Source: Gnetum montanum (lineage: Eukaryota; Streptophyta; Gnetopsida; Gnetales; Gnetaceae). From it: a stretch of 64,000 nucleotides of DNA. Where the stretch lies: the NCBI GenBank assembly GCA_015680685.1, contig MNCI01026525.1, forward strand, positions 230,181 to 294,180. Direction: 5' to 3'. Within the stretch, counting starts at the first letter, position 1. Each line of letters starts with the position of its first letter. Below the pieces are notes generated by a model that did not search any database, had not been told where the DNA came from, and worked only from the letters and a program-made list of their open reading frames with translations. The position numbers were made by a program, and so were the translations under genes. Of this stretch, positions 10,950 to 21,905 are shown piece after piece.

Positions 10950-11606
10950 CTCAATCAGTTCCATGCAAAATGTACTGCTACTTGTATCACTTGTCAGCCA
11001 CTAGGTGTCCTCTTTTTTTGTGGCTACTGTGTATAAACATCTCTAGATCTCAACTTCTGGTGTACATTGCTTGCATGTAGAGATAGATGTTTGCTTTACT
11101 AACCATAACTTCTACACACAATGGCACCTTGAATCGCTGTACGTGATACATGGAACTCTCTTCTTCTTGATCCTTCCAAACTCATTTTCTTTTGATATCT
11201 CAAAGGAAAGATCTATAATTCCCATTTTGGCATCAACAGTACTTAGCCACGCCCTTCCTATGATGATTGGAAAGTTTCCCTTATAGTTCTCTACTTTAAT
11301 TACTAGGAAATCAGGTGGATATGACCACCCAAAAACGATGGTGATGATGTTTTCAAATAGTCCTAATGGAATAGTGATGGACTGATCTACCAATTCCAGC
11401 TAGATGTTTCTCTTCTTCAAAGGAGGAAAGTTCCACATTATGTACATCTCATGCAAGATCAGAGTAATACTAGAACCATAATCTAGAAGAACTTTGCAAG
11501 GCTCATTCCCAGCAATTTGCAAGTAAATTAGGGGACTCCCAAGATCAACTAATTTTTTGGGTAGGTTACCAGCTTGAATCCAATCAGATACAACATGTGT
11601 CAGCAT
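10950..11606 (-). pseudogene. Aspartic protease of element A
   Basis: Two adjacent minus-strand segments. LLDYGSSITLI (about 11505-11470) is the active-site region; the family has D-T/S-G, here D-Y-G. IIIGRAWLST (about 11275-11245) is the flap-distal 'ILGRPWLAT' motif, followed by LSFEISKENEFG. A stop at about 11400 separates them. The protease would mature the Gag-Pol precursor. B has the same layout with D-F-G. Confidence 0.85.
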
Positions 11607-11639
11607 TACAATATGGATTCAAGAGGGATTTTGGTTTGA

Positions 11640-14081
11640 AGGGGACATGGATAAAGAAGAAAGAGAGGAAGGTGGAGGAGCAAGTTTAGAAACCACTAAT
11701 GTATTCAAGGGCTTTGGTGGACTACGAGGTTAGAAGAAGGATCTTTTTTTATTCATGGTTCTAACTTGGTAGATGGCTTAACTAATTGTAGGTTAACTAT
11801 CCTCATAGAATTTCTTTTCTATGGTTGTATAGGTAATTCACCCTGCATGGACGAAGTAGGTGGTAGTTGTGTAGGAGGTGGAGGAGTAGGTGTAGGGATA
11901 GGAGGTACATGAGGGTAGTAGGTGGTATGCCTCATTGGATAGGGTGATTGATATGTTTCAGGAGGGTAGTGGTAAGAATGGTAAGCAACAATATGACCAG
12001 AGGAGTCCCTTGGAGATGAAGGTTGCTGAACATAATAACCATAGGGATCTGGTTTTCGGTAAGGGTATTGTTGTCTTGGAGGTGGCAATGCCCACAATTG
12101 TGGTTGCATCCACTACTGATATACTTTGTAAGGTTGTGGAGGAGTTCCACTAGGATAGTATTGCTGTGGTTGATGGAAGTGTTGAGGATTTCCTTGTGAA
12201 TAAGGCAATCTTTTGGGTGTTTGCCTTTGTGCATGTCATGTATGCAAGACATACACCCTAGATTTCCACAAGTGTGATACAACTTGGAAACATCCCTTAG
12301 GATGTTCATATCGGAAAACATCACACCCACCATCATCATTTAAATCACTATCTACAACCATCTTACCTTTACCTTTAGATATGACACGTTAAGCCTCCTT
12401 ACACCTCCAATGCGAACAATCACCACTTTTCTCCTTGGACTCTTTAGCAACTTTTAAAATAGCTTAAAACTTATTGTTCATAGAGTCCCATAATTGCTCA
12501 TCCTTAGCCGTAATTTTTAACTACAATTTTTCAAATGGTAATTTTTTTTGATTCACCACCTCATCTCTGATTAATTCATCCTCATTGTCACAAAATCTAA
12601 CTCCCTTTTTCCAAATAGAAGGATCTCTATTGTATTCTTCTATACTTTCACATTTTCTCAGCTCTCCCTCCTCTTTGGTTACCTAATCAATTAATCTTTG
12701 AATCCAATGTGCACTCAACTCTATCAATTTCCCTTGGGCATAGATGCTAAAGGTTTTGTTAGTTTCAGACCACAATCCATCTATGATATGGCAAAGATGA
12801 TTAAGTTGAGAGTATCCATGGCTAGGACACCTGTGCAACAGAGAGTAGTATCGACCAATAGTAGCATCCAAGGGCTCATGATTTCCTTATTTCCACCATT
12901 GAATTTGTTTTCTTAAATTGGATACTTGAGAGTACATTAGATATTTGTCATTAAATAATTCCAACATCGTACTCCACTGCCTGATTGATTCTAGTTCCAA
13001 GGATCGATATTAACTTTCTACTTCCTTTATGAGTATCCTTGGAAATAATTTTAGCTTTTGCTATTCATTTTCAATATTCTACAAGGCACATGCATCTAGG
13101 AAATCCTGGAGATGATTTTGTGGATCAGCATCATATCCTTCCTCAAATCAAAGGATATTGTTCATATCAAGCCTCTTTATTTTATTGTCCTTCACATGCC
13201 TTGTTGGAATCCTCACAGCCTCTACAATATTCAACATTCCCTGAGTAGCAAGTAGAGGTTCATCAATGCCATGATGGTGGTGCCTATGATGCTCCCTACT
13301 AGCTCTTCTTTCTTAATGATGGACCTCTCTAGATTGCCCATGTCTCTAGTCATGACTATGCCAATGGTCCCTTCTATTTCTTTTGTCCCATCGATCACCT
13401 CCATCATGGTTATTTCATCTGCAACCACGATTTGAACTTGATAAAGAAGAAGACGATAATGAAGGGGAAGAAGAAGGGGAACTTGCTCCATGTTGATGAC
13501 TATCACCCTTCCTTCAATTCTTGCAACCATGATCACAATCATGATCTCCTTTATCCTCCTTTTCCTGACTTACCTCTCTGGATCCATTTTTGTCATTGGA
13601 TCCATTTTGACCAAAACCTATATTGTGAATTGTACATTCTGGTTAAGGGCTTCTTGAATAAAATCAAAAAGAGGAAAATCACTAAAGAATAGTTGTCTTC
13701 ATCAACTAGGCCAAGCGGAGGTGCAAAGATGTTTCACCCCTTGCCCTTCACAAGCTCATGCTGATGCTCCAACTGACAATCCCTTAATCTTTTTGCTTTA
13801 GTGGGATGATAATCCCTTGAGTTAGGATCTCACATTTCATATTTTCCATGGAGATGTTGAAGCCCATGTTGTGTCAGCATTAATTGGAGCATTGCTAGAA
13901 TAGCTTGATTAGGTGGCAACACAATGTTGCCTTCCACGTCATGCCACCACATCAGTTCATCTTGATGTAAGATGAAGGAAAATTTTGTTACATACTCATT
14001 AGGATGAGCGTATACCAGTCAGTATTGTTCAGGTACTTGAACTACCCTAGGCAGAGATGGGCTCCTATGAGAAGAAGACAT
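11640..14081 (-). pseudogene. gag of element A
   Basis: Starts with MSSSHR at 14081; element B gag starts the same way. Conserved blocks in order: YHPTKAKRLRDC (about 13815-13775), a serine/arginine-rich stretch (about 13540-13230), the capsid-like block ATIGRYYSLLHRCPSHGYS (12868-12812) followed by IYAQGKLIELSAHWIQRLI, and a proline/tyrosine-rich tail (12109-11819, e.g. PPIPTPTPPPPTQLPPTSS). Instead of a canonical CCHC knuckle there is a degenerate C/H-containing segment near 12340-12290 (GGCDVFRYEHPKGC). Many stops. Gag would form the particle that packages element RNA. Confidence 0.82.
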
Positions 14082-14225
14082 TTTGTATTAATAAATAGTG
14101 TGCAATTAAAATTAAATTTAACAATAATAATGATAGTTTTTGTTTTTTTAGGATTTGACACTTAGGGTTCAAATAATGAGGTCACTAGATTTCACTAGGC
14201 TTAGATAGTGCATGAAGAACTACAG

Positions 14226-14243
14226 TCCCCGGTAACAGCACCA
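14226..14243 (-). other. Primer-binding site of element A (tRNA-Asp type)
   Basis: Minus strand TGGTGCTGTTACCGGGGA, one base after the 5' LTR end. Plant tRNA-Asp would pair with TGGCGCCGTTGCCGGGGA: 15 of 18 match, and all three differences are C-to-T or G-to-A transitions, as expected from decay of methylated cytosines. Confidence 0.8.
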
Positions 14244-14244
14244 A

Positions 14245-15117
14245 TGATGAGTGGCAAGGTACCCCTACATATAATCATATGAATCACAAGTTTGCACATG
14301 CAATCTATAATTACTAAGTACACTAGAGCTAAATTATGTGTGCATGTTGTTCATTCATTGTCTTTCCAGTCCCACTTGTGAAATGCAATTGTATGGTCAA
14401 GTGTGATTGAGGCATATGATTTTTATTGTTGTGTGTTTTTATGGAATTACTCACCTAGAACAAGAATAAAAGTAAGAGTGATTAAAAATAAAAGTGATTA
14501 ATTGCTAAGGAAACTAAAGTCTAATCTAGCCTAACATAAGTAACCGTTCCCACTTCCTAAACATATCCTGAACTTCATGCAAACACTACTGAGCTGTCAA
14601 ATGCTAATAATTTCTAAGCTACAAAGTGTCACATGTATGCTTGAAGAGGTTTTCCTTGTGTAATTTAACAATTTTCTTAATTGATCAAAATGAATTGATA
14701 TGCTAATAACACGAATGTAAAGTGTATAAAATAAAATAAAATAAAATGAAATAAAATATAAATGCGTAAGAAAAAAATCTCAAGTGTTGCAAGGATGAAT
14801 CAAAGAGATCATCTTTATTGCCAACACAATGGTGTGCTCAGGTACATCAATGCTTGAATAAACATTCATTCACACTTAGAGCTCCTGCTACAGGCACTTG
14901 GAAAATATTCTAACTTTCAAATAGATAGACTGCAAGAGTTTCGCTACTTGACTCCTAAAAACATGCTCCCAATTGTGCACCTAGGGGATATATTTATAAA
15001 CTTGAGAGTAACTTGGGAATAACTACTCTAATAATTAGAATAACCACTCTAATAATTACAGTAACCACTATAATAATTAGAGTAACCGCTATAATAATTA
15101 GAGTAACCGCTTCATCA
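14245..15117 (-). repeat. 5' LTR of element A
   Basis: 873 bp, TGATGAGTGG... to ...GCTTCATCA. A minus-strand TATA (TTTATAAATA) at 14989-15000 would drive the genomic transcript. Shorter than the 3' LTR, partly from a ~30-bp loss near 14310 and fewer U3 repeats. Confidence 0.9.
15020..15110 (-). repeat. 21-bp tandem repeats in U3 of element A 5' LTR
   Basis: About 4.5 copies of a unit like AACCACTATAATAATTAGAGT. The matching block in the 3' LTR (about 4170-4290) has a different copy number and phase. The chance ORFs here with repeated TLIII residues are products of the repeat. Confidence 0.85.
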
Positions 15118-15122
15118 TACTT

Positions 15123-15403
15123 CTTTAAAATATCTCTACCTATGAGGTCATGTATCCTCTTTAATATTATTTTTAATCTTTTCAAGAAAAAAGTAGTTCC
15201 TAGCATTTCTCCTTTCTTAGAACTAGGATTTCCTATCATAATTCATTGATATTAACCCACTTATGAGTATATCCAAAAAATAGTAGTTCCTAGCTTTTCT
15301 TCTATCTCAAAACAAGATTTCCCATCATTATTCATTAATATTAACTTAGGTAATAGTTGATATGATGGATTAATAAAAGGACTATGAGTAGAAGTAGGAA
15401 CAT
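15123..15403. repeat. Spacer with an 88-bp-period direct duplication
   Basis: Sequence between the TSDs of A and C. Two diverged copies (about 15193-15250 and 15281-15345) share TAGTTCCTAGC, a TTTC...ATTTCC(C/T)ATCAT block and ATTCATTRATATTAAC. No gene is seen. It is the right half of the site that A interrupted. Confidence 0.7.
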
Positions 15404-15408
15404 GTAGT

Positions 15409-16248
15409 TGATCGATTAGCTACATTGATGGGTATGCATCGACATGTTCCTATCGACACATGTATGCATCGATGTAGTGTCTATTTTCGCCTTTAAATAC
15501 ACATGCTCCCATCATGTATTTGGCACCTTTCGATCATTTTGTAGCTAGACTCTTGTAGTTTCATTTTGTGATCTTAGAGAATAGTCAATGAGTGCCTATA
15601 ATGTGGATTTGAGTCAATTGTATAGTATCTTATTTGAGTAGCAATGTACTTGGACACATTCCATGAACATCAATAAGATTGAGATTGATTCATATTCATT
15701 GCAATAGTTTGTCTTATATTAGATTTACTTTCCATGAAATTTACTCTTAATGTACTTAGTTAATATTTATTATTTCATGCATATTAATCAATTGGAAGAA
15801 TGAGCAGAATCATTTTTGAAGCGTAAACATGTATTCTCTTGGTAATTCCAGTAGCATTATTACTTGGTTCGCCCAGTAGCATAATGCTTGGTAATTCTAG
15901 TAGTGGATATGTGGGTTTAGGATGTGTACAAAAAGCTGGGAATGGACACTCATCACCCATAAGCTAGTTTAGAGTTATCTTCTTATTTCTAATTAGCTTA
16001 AATAATTAATTTCTCTATTCTCTTTAGAATTAGCATTAGGCCCAATAACATCAACTATCATATGCCTCACTTTGGACTAAACCATATCTTAAAAAGCTAC
16101 CACTAGTCCAAGTGGGAAGATAGTGTCTTGTGAACAATGCTTAATAATCTAAATTCCATAACTAGTTCCATCCATGGAATTTAACTAAATCATGCATGAA
16201 TGCTTGTGATTCATATGGTTAGGTGTAGGGGGTAGCCACTGCACATTA
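15409..16248 (+). repeat. 5' LTR of element C
   Basis: 840 bp. Starts TGATCGATTAGC; compared with the 3' LTR (TGATAAAGCATCGATTGGC) it lacks 7 bases right after TGAT. Ends ...GCACATTA. TATA-like CTTTAAATAC at 15491-15500, followed by ACATGCTCCCATCATG. U3 carries CATCGA/ATCGACA repeats. Confidence 0.88.
15491..15500 (+). promoter_or_regulatory. TATA-like box of element C 5' LTR
   Basis: CTTTAAATAC aligns with CTTATAAATAC in the 3' LTR (33654-33664), so the box in this copy has decayed. Confidence 0.6.
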
Positions 16249-16249
16249 T

Positions 16250-16267
16250 TGGTGCCATTTCCGGAGA
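16250..16267 (+). other. Primer-binding site of element C
   Basis: TGGTGCCATTTCCGGAGA, one base after the LTR. A diverged tRNA-Asp-type site, 14 of 18 matching TGGCGCCGTTGCCGGGGA. Confidence 0.65.
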
Positions 16268-16373
16268 TGGTGCTAGTTATCTAGAGTGGTTATATTATAC
16301 ATGATTGTTGTAAATCTATTAGTGATATATCTTTTAAAAAATATTATTATTTTAAATTACACACATTACAAAC

Positions 16374-17310
16374 ATATCTTCTTCAAATAGAACCAATAAT
16401 GCATCATATGATGAAAACTTTCATATGAGAAATAATAGGATCTATACCTAGGAGAATTGGAGTGAACAACCTCAAGTAGGGGTTTCATATGCTCACCTTG
16501 ATCCTTACTACACTCAAAGACTATGTTCAAATAAGGTAGAAAATCCTAGAGAAGATGGAATAGGTCCTAGAACAAGAAGGGCTTCAAGGCCTAAGACCTC
16601 CTCTAAACCTAGAAAAGATAAATAAAGGAACCATGAGAGAAAATATAGGAGCCATGGCAATTCCCATAGTTCTTCATCTTCCTCTTCCTCTTCAACATCT
16701 GGTTTTGATGAAGATGAATGTAGGTATATAGAAAGAGCTTCACTAAGGAATCAATATGGACATAGAAATTGAACCCAAGGGTAAGATTAAAGACATTAAA
16801 GTGAGCATAGACAAGATCATCAATACCATGCAACTAAAAATAGAGATTACCACCATGACATGTCTGATACAGATGAACCCTTTTTGGCTACTAGGGACAT
16901 GACACAAATTAGGGAGGTAGTTCAAATACCTCAAAGGCATAAAACGGACTGCCACATCAAATTTATTGATATGAATAACATTTCTAAATTTAAGGGAGGC
17001 TATAATTCTAATCCACCACATCATTTACAAGCCTTCCATGATTCCCATGCCTTGCAAAACATTGAACGTAAGTGGCATAAGCTTAAACTCTTTCCTAGGA
17101 TGCTAATAGATGAAGCTGAAAGCTGGTATAGATTGTTGGAACTAGATTCAATCCATGGATGATCCATAATACTAGAGCTTTTTAATGAAAAATACCAAAC
17201 CTATGCAAGAGTGTCCAACATGAAAAAACAAATCCAAGGATGAAAGTAAGAAAATCATGAATCCTTGGATGTGGCCTTGGATAAATACTATTCTCTATTA
17301 CATATATGTT
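16374..17310 (+). pseudogene. gag of element C, upstream part
   Basis: Residues read through stops: an acidic N-terminus (NWSEQPQVGVSYAH), RASRPKTSSKPRKDK, a serine-rich run, DECRYIERA, then an open 100-codon stretch (16860-17162) with DEPFLATRDMTQIREVVQIP, NISKFKGGYNSNPPHHLQAF and LIDEAESWYRLLELDSI, and finally LDKYYSLLHI where element B interrupts. Same architecture and many identical residues as D gag (45880-45242). The N-terminus is unlike the MSSSHR start of A and B. Confidence 0.85.
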
Positions 17311-18257
17311 TGATGAGCAGTGAGGTACCCCTACACCCAACCATACAAATCACAAAGCATTCACGCACAATTTGGTCAGATTCCATGAAGTTTATGGTTT
17401 CTAGTACACTAGTATTCTAGGAATTGAACCTTGCCCTAAGATCATTCATTGTCTTTCCAATTACACTTGTGAAGCATAATGGTATGGTTAAGAGTAATCA
17501 AGGTATATCATTTTTATCATTTTATGTTTTATGTTATTGGGTGGTTGAAGATAGAGAGAGATAGAGTAATTTAATGACTAAGCTAAATTAACTGACTAAT
17601 TGGTCTCTAACTAATCCTAACATAGGCATCCATTCTCACTTTTTGTATACGTAATGAACCCATGTATCCACTGTTGGGTTACCAAGCACTATGCTACTAG
17701 GTGCAACAAGCACTAATGCTACTGGGATTACCAAGTAAATACATGTTATGCTCGAAGCAGTTGTACTTATGTATTTAATCTATCTAGCTTATCTCACTTA
17801 ATTATCTTAATTAACTTAATTACTAAAAGATATTGAATAACTAATTAAAAAATTAAATACATAAATGAAATATTTAATCTATCCAAAATGTTGCAAGGCT
17901 TATTAGAAAGCTCGTCTTTATTACTGCACACACTATCATGCTCAAGTATAATAATGCTCCAATAAAGATCCATACACTTAATAACTCCTACTGCTGCAAC
18001 TCGGGAGAAATATTCCAACTTTCAAATGTAAAAATTGCAAGAGATTGACTACTACTAAAATCTCATTACCATAAATGTAGCTAGTGAGTGAATATTTATT
18101 CTTGAAAAGAAAAACCTATTTCGATAGGACCTCATTGACACATCATTGCATGCATTGATGGGGCCTCGTCAATGCATCATTGCATGCATCAATGGGGCCT
18201 TGTCAATGAGGCCCCATTGACGAGGCCTCGTCAACACAACCAAAATGTGACTCATCA
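17311..18257 (-). repeat. 3' LTR of element B
   Basis: 947 bp, TGATGAGCAG... to ...GACTCATCA. The U3 end (about 18125-18240) is built of palindromic GGGGCCTCGTCAATG / CATTGATGGGGCC units and GCATGCATTGATG repeats. Minus-strand TATA-like AATAAATATTC near 18090-18100. Confidence 0.9.
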
Positions 18258-18275
18258 TACCCCATGACTAAATGA
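18258..18275 (-). other. Polypurine tract of element B
   Basis: Minus strand TTTAGTCATGGGGTA abuts the LTR. One G shorter than the family form. Confidence 0.7.
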
Positions 18276-18499
18276 AAACTCATCCTCGAGTTCCTTTATA
18301 AAATTGAAAAGGTATTGGATTATTAACTGACTCTTAATTAAACAAGACAAAATAGACTAACTTGGTAAAACTAAGTGCCTACTCGTATAGATCAACACAT
18401 TACAAAAATTATGGTGTTCATAACACAAAATTGAACACCATGATATGACTCTTTAAACTTGGATAGCATGTCCTTTGATGGTGTGAAGTTGGTGAAGAA

Positions 18500-21346
18500 G
18501 GTCAAATAGTGTGGCTCCTAAGGTTTTGAGAGACCTTCATTGGCTTCAGGCATGTGTGGTGGTCAAGGTGGTTGTGGTTGTCCTACTGCTACTACAACTT
18601 CTGGTGCGAGGCAGAAAGCATTTAGGAATGCTTTCATTTTCTCCTCCATACTTCTAGGATCATGCATCATCCATGTAGCTTCACCAATGTGGGTTGAAAT
18701 GGGCACATATCAGGGACATGGGATTATTGGAAAGAGCTCCTTTGCATTGATAAACCAAGAAATGAATTGTTTGTGTTCAATGTTGAATGCTCTAAATACA
18801 TCCTTTAGCTCCTGGTAATCATTCATTCTTTTAACCAAGTTCTTAGCAGTTGATCGTTGATCCATGAATTGTGCTCTAAGAACTTCAAGTTCAGCATTTG
18901 TAGTTTCAAGTTTCTGCTTGATGTCTGTATGGTATTTTAACTCTGCCTTGTATAGCAAATACGAGCTAGCCACTTGTTTTTCCACCTCTAACCTTGACCA
19001 TTCGATAGTCAGCATTGTCAAGTTCACATAGCAGAGGCTGGCCAACTCCATGTATTCTATCATTTCTTCAATCTATAACTTCCTTAGTTGGATCTCCACT
19101 TTTTTATCGGCATCAATCCCGTCAATTATGGATTTCCATAGTTCTCTTCCTTGTTGAAGTTGCTGGAGAGCTTTGTTTACTTTTACCTTTGTCATCTGGA
19201 TGTGCTTCTCATTTAGTTCCTTCTACAGTCCAACCTGTTCTCTATAGTGATTTTTAACTTTTGTAAACTTCAAAGCTTCATTTCTCTAGGTGGTGATCTT
19301 AATGGCAGAATTCTAGCATTAGGCATGAACTTTTTCAATAGACAAATTTTGATTTTTCATGGTCAATTTCCTTAATGCAATATTTACCTTGGCTAGTTGC
19401 TCCTCTTGTTGATGAATGAATTCCTGCATTTGTTCTTTTTGGGCATCAGCATTATGTAGGTGATGATTTTCTATGGTTAGTGCCTCATTCTCTTAGTGCA
19501 TTTGAACCAAGTCCTTCTAAACTGAATATGTCTTTGCTTTTACTATAGACTAGTTGAAGATGACCATCATTGCTTCCTTCTCAGCCTTTCTAAATATTTC
19601 TTGAAGCTATTGGAAAACATCATCTCTAGTTATTGTTGGGCTGAGGAGTGTAGGATTAGCAAGATAGGCATGTAATTCAGAAACCTCCATGGCCAAGTGT
19701 TGATTCTATGCTTGATCCATTTTGAGTTGTCCCTCCAAGATGATGCATTTTCCCCTTACTTTTAGTAGCTTTGACTAGGTTGTAGTGATGTTATCTACAA
19801 AATCAAAGATATCTAGAATTAGTTGCTTGATCCCTACTAGTTGATCTAGCAATTCTTCATGCTAGGCTGTAGCTCATCTTCTATTGATCATACCTATGGA
19901 TGTTTGCACATCTTGAAGTGTAGCTGGTATAGATACCATAGGATCATTAAGTGCTTTGACAATGCGGTCAACAACTACTTTAGTAGTAGTCCCTTGCCCT
20001 TGGTGTTGCATCACTAGTATAGTGTCCCCTTCACCTTCCTCCAAATGCACTAAGAAGAAGGTAGTATTCCTAGAGATTTCTAGGAATAAATGGTATTGCA
20101 ATAATGACATTTTCACCTCTCGAGCATTAGGATTAGACCTTACAGGCTATTACGTTCTTTGGGTAGAGAATATTGGCCTACACCTTTCCATATGGCTAAT
20201 TGCCTAAGCCACCTCATTAAGGTGACTAATCACTAATTGATACATAGATGGATCTACACTACTCATCCCTACATGCTACACTTGCTCATGCAAGAGCTGC
20301 TCTCAGATTTTTTGCAAGTGTTCAATGGCTGCATGGCCCTCTGGCATTGTTTCTTAAGTACGTGGTGGAGGTGGCAGCTACTCCTCTTCTTCAGTTGTGA
20401 TAGGTGTCTTGTCTTTCATGATTTCAAGCCATGAAGCAAAAGAAGTATGCATGATTATGTTGTTGGCATAATGGATGATTCTTGCCCTTTTGCAGAGTTT
20501 CTGGATGAGACAAAGAAATGTCAAGGCTTTCCTTCCACGTTTATTTTTCTTGAAGTGCATTTTAATCTCTAAATAGATTAGTTGTGGAAGGTTTTTAGGA
20601 AATCTCTTACTTAGAGTGACACATGCTCTGGTGGAAATGGTGGTCACCTTACTAGGCCTCACCATTGGATTGAGGTGATAGGCCACTATCTTGAAGTAGA
20701 TGTGCTCCGCTAGTGTGAGCGCACTAAACTCCTTACGGTCAACCTTATAACATTACTGAGTCCACTCTTTTTTGGCCTCAAGGTCACTTCTATTGATAGC
20801 TCTACCAACTATGTTCCAATATCAAGCAACCCCAATGCCTATGTGATAGCATTGGCTAAGTAGGACACCTAAATATCCTTGATTTTTATTATGGACCTTA
20901 GCATTTTTTTGTTTCAAAAGAGATATGCCTCTTTCATGTACTAGTCCCCATTGAAGGTGATGATTGGCCACATGGGAGAGGTTTCTAATTTTTTTTTTGA
21001 ATCTTGCTAGATATTTCTCTAGAAATGACCCAAAGATTAGTTCTTGAAAAATTAAGCATTGAATCTCTTAGGGTCTAATGATGTCAAGGAAAGTTTGAGT
21101 TAAAGTGACTTCAAGCCTTGGCATGGGTCCTGATGGCTCCCCTCACTGTGATTTCTCTATTGGAACTTCTTCTTCTAGAATCTGTCAAAATAATTCCACT
21201 TTAGACTCCTCATGAAAAGGTCCCATTACATGGGTTTCCTCTAGTGGTTCTTTGGCTTGTTCTTATTGGCCCCTTCTAGCTTTGGGTTGTTTCTCCCTTG
21301 GTTGAGAGGGTTCTCCTTCTTACAAGCATTTCGGTCTTGGTGCCAT
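18500..21346 (-). pseudogene. Extra ORF of element B after pol (env-position, coiled-coil protein)
   Basis: A broken minus-strand ORF of about 950 codons starting ATGGCACCAAGACC at 21346. Visible parts: an N-terminal region with FGSFLEKYLARF and LVHERGISFETK (about 21060-20910); a basic segment LTFLCLIQKLCKRARI (20378-20686 frame) resembling the 'SLITRLCRRAGV' block of the plant-transposon/envelope-like domain in Athila 3' ORFs; a middle region (20116-19874); and a C-terminal coiled coil (19063-18710) with LETTNAELEVLRAQF. Its place, sense-oriented between pol and the 3' LTR, is where Athila elements carry their env-like gene. Function unknown; domain identity is from memory and moderate only. 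Confidence 0.55.
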
Positions 21347-21802
21347 CTATAACTACAATAAGTCCATGGATTAGTAATTTGTTATGTAACATGAAATAAT
21401 TGGGATACCTTTATCTCCTTAGGATAGTTACACTTGGCTAAGTTGTGATTATGGCTAACTTAGTTAATTTAGTTATTATTTTATTTATGTATTATTATTA
21501 ATAAATCATCCTAGAAGGTGTTAGAAGGATTAACTCTCAAAAAAACTTGATGTTTGTATATTGTTGAACTTATTAGTCCTTTGGGGAGTTAGAAAAATTT
21601 TCAAATAGTTTCATTGAAAACATTAATATTTGTGGGCCCCACAATAAAGAGTTTACCTCTAGTAGCTACAAGATCAAAGAACAGAGTGATTTGGGCAAAC
21701 AATTGAAACGTTATGGACTCTGGAAGGTTTTAGGCTTTGAAAAAAGGCAAAAAATAATCTAGTGTTATGAAGCAAATAATAAAAATTTCAAAGTTTGTGG
21801 AT

Positions 21803-21905
21803 GTATATATAGATTTTTTATGCTATGTTGATGGGGCCTCATCAACGAGGCCTCATTGACATGGTTAGCTATGTCAATGGGGCCTCATCAATGTAGCTAT
21901 TGAAC
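21803..21905 (-). promoter_or_regulatory. U3-like repeat block with TATA box upstream of the extra ORF
   Basis: Minus strand: GATGAGGCCCCATTGACAT and GAGGCCTCGTTGATGAGG units, the same motifs as in B's LTR U3, followed by TATATATACA (21812-21803) and then about 455 bp to the ATG at 21346. The order repeats-TATA-leader-ORF is that of a promoter facing the extra ORF. Confidence 0.45.

Larger units (their letters stand above)
3386..15117 (-). mobile_element. Element A: complete but decayed Athila-type Ty3/gypsy retrotransposon
   Basis: Flanked by a perfect TSD TACTT (3381-3385 and 15118-15122). Order in minus orientation: 5' LTR 14245-15117, primer-binding site 14226-14243, gag, protease, RT, RNase H, integrase, 3' noncoding region with a PPT at each end, 3' LTR 3386-4297. 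RT and RNase H match the Athila clade (FMDDFSTYG, DHFPLPF-type block, GSENVVADHLS-like RNase H end). Every gene has stops and frameshifts, so it cannot make proteins. RT is also split by a foreign solo LTR. The two LTRs look about 88-90% identical by eye, pointing to an old insertion. Confidence 0.93.

Noticed and set aside
14994-15249. Overlapping ORFs on both strands with runs of Thr-Leu-Ile-Ile-Ile
   Set aside because: Translations of the 21-bp U3 repeats of element A's 5' LTR, whose unit length is a multiple of three.
16609-17024. Minus-strand ORFs over C gag
   Set aside because: Antisense shadows of the plus-strand gag, which has family motifs.
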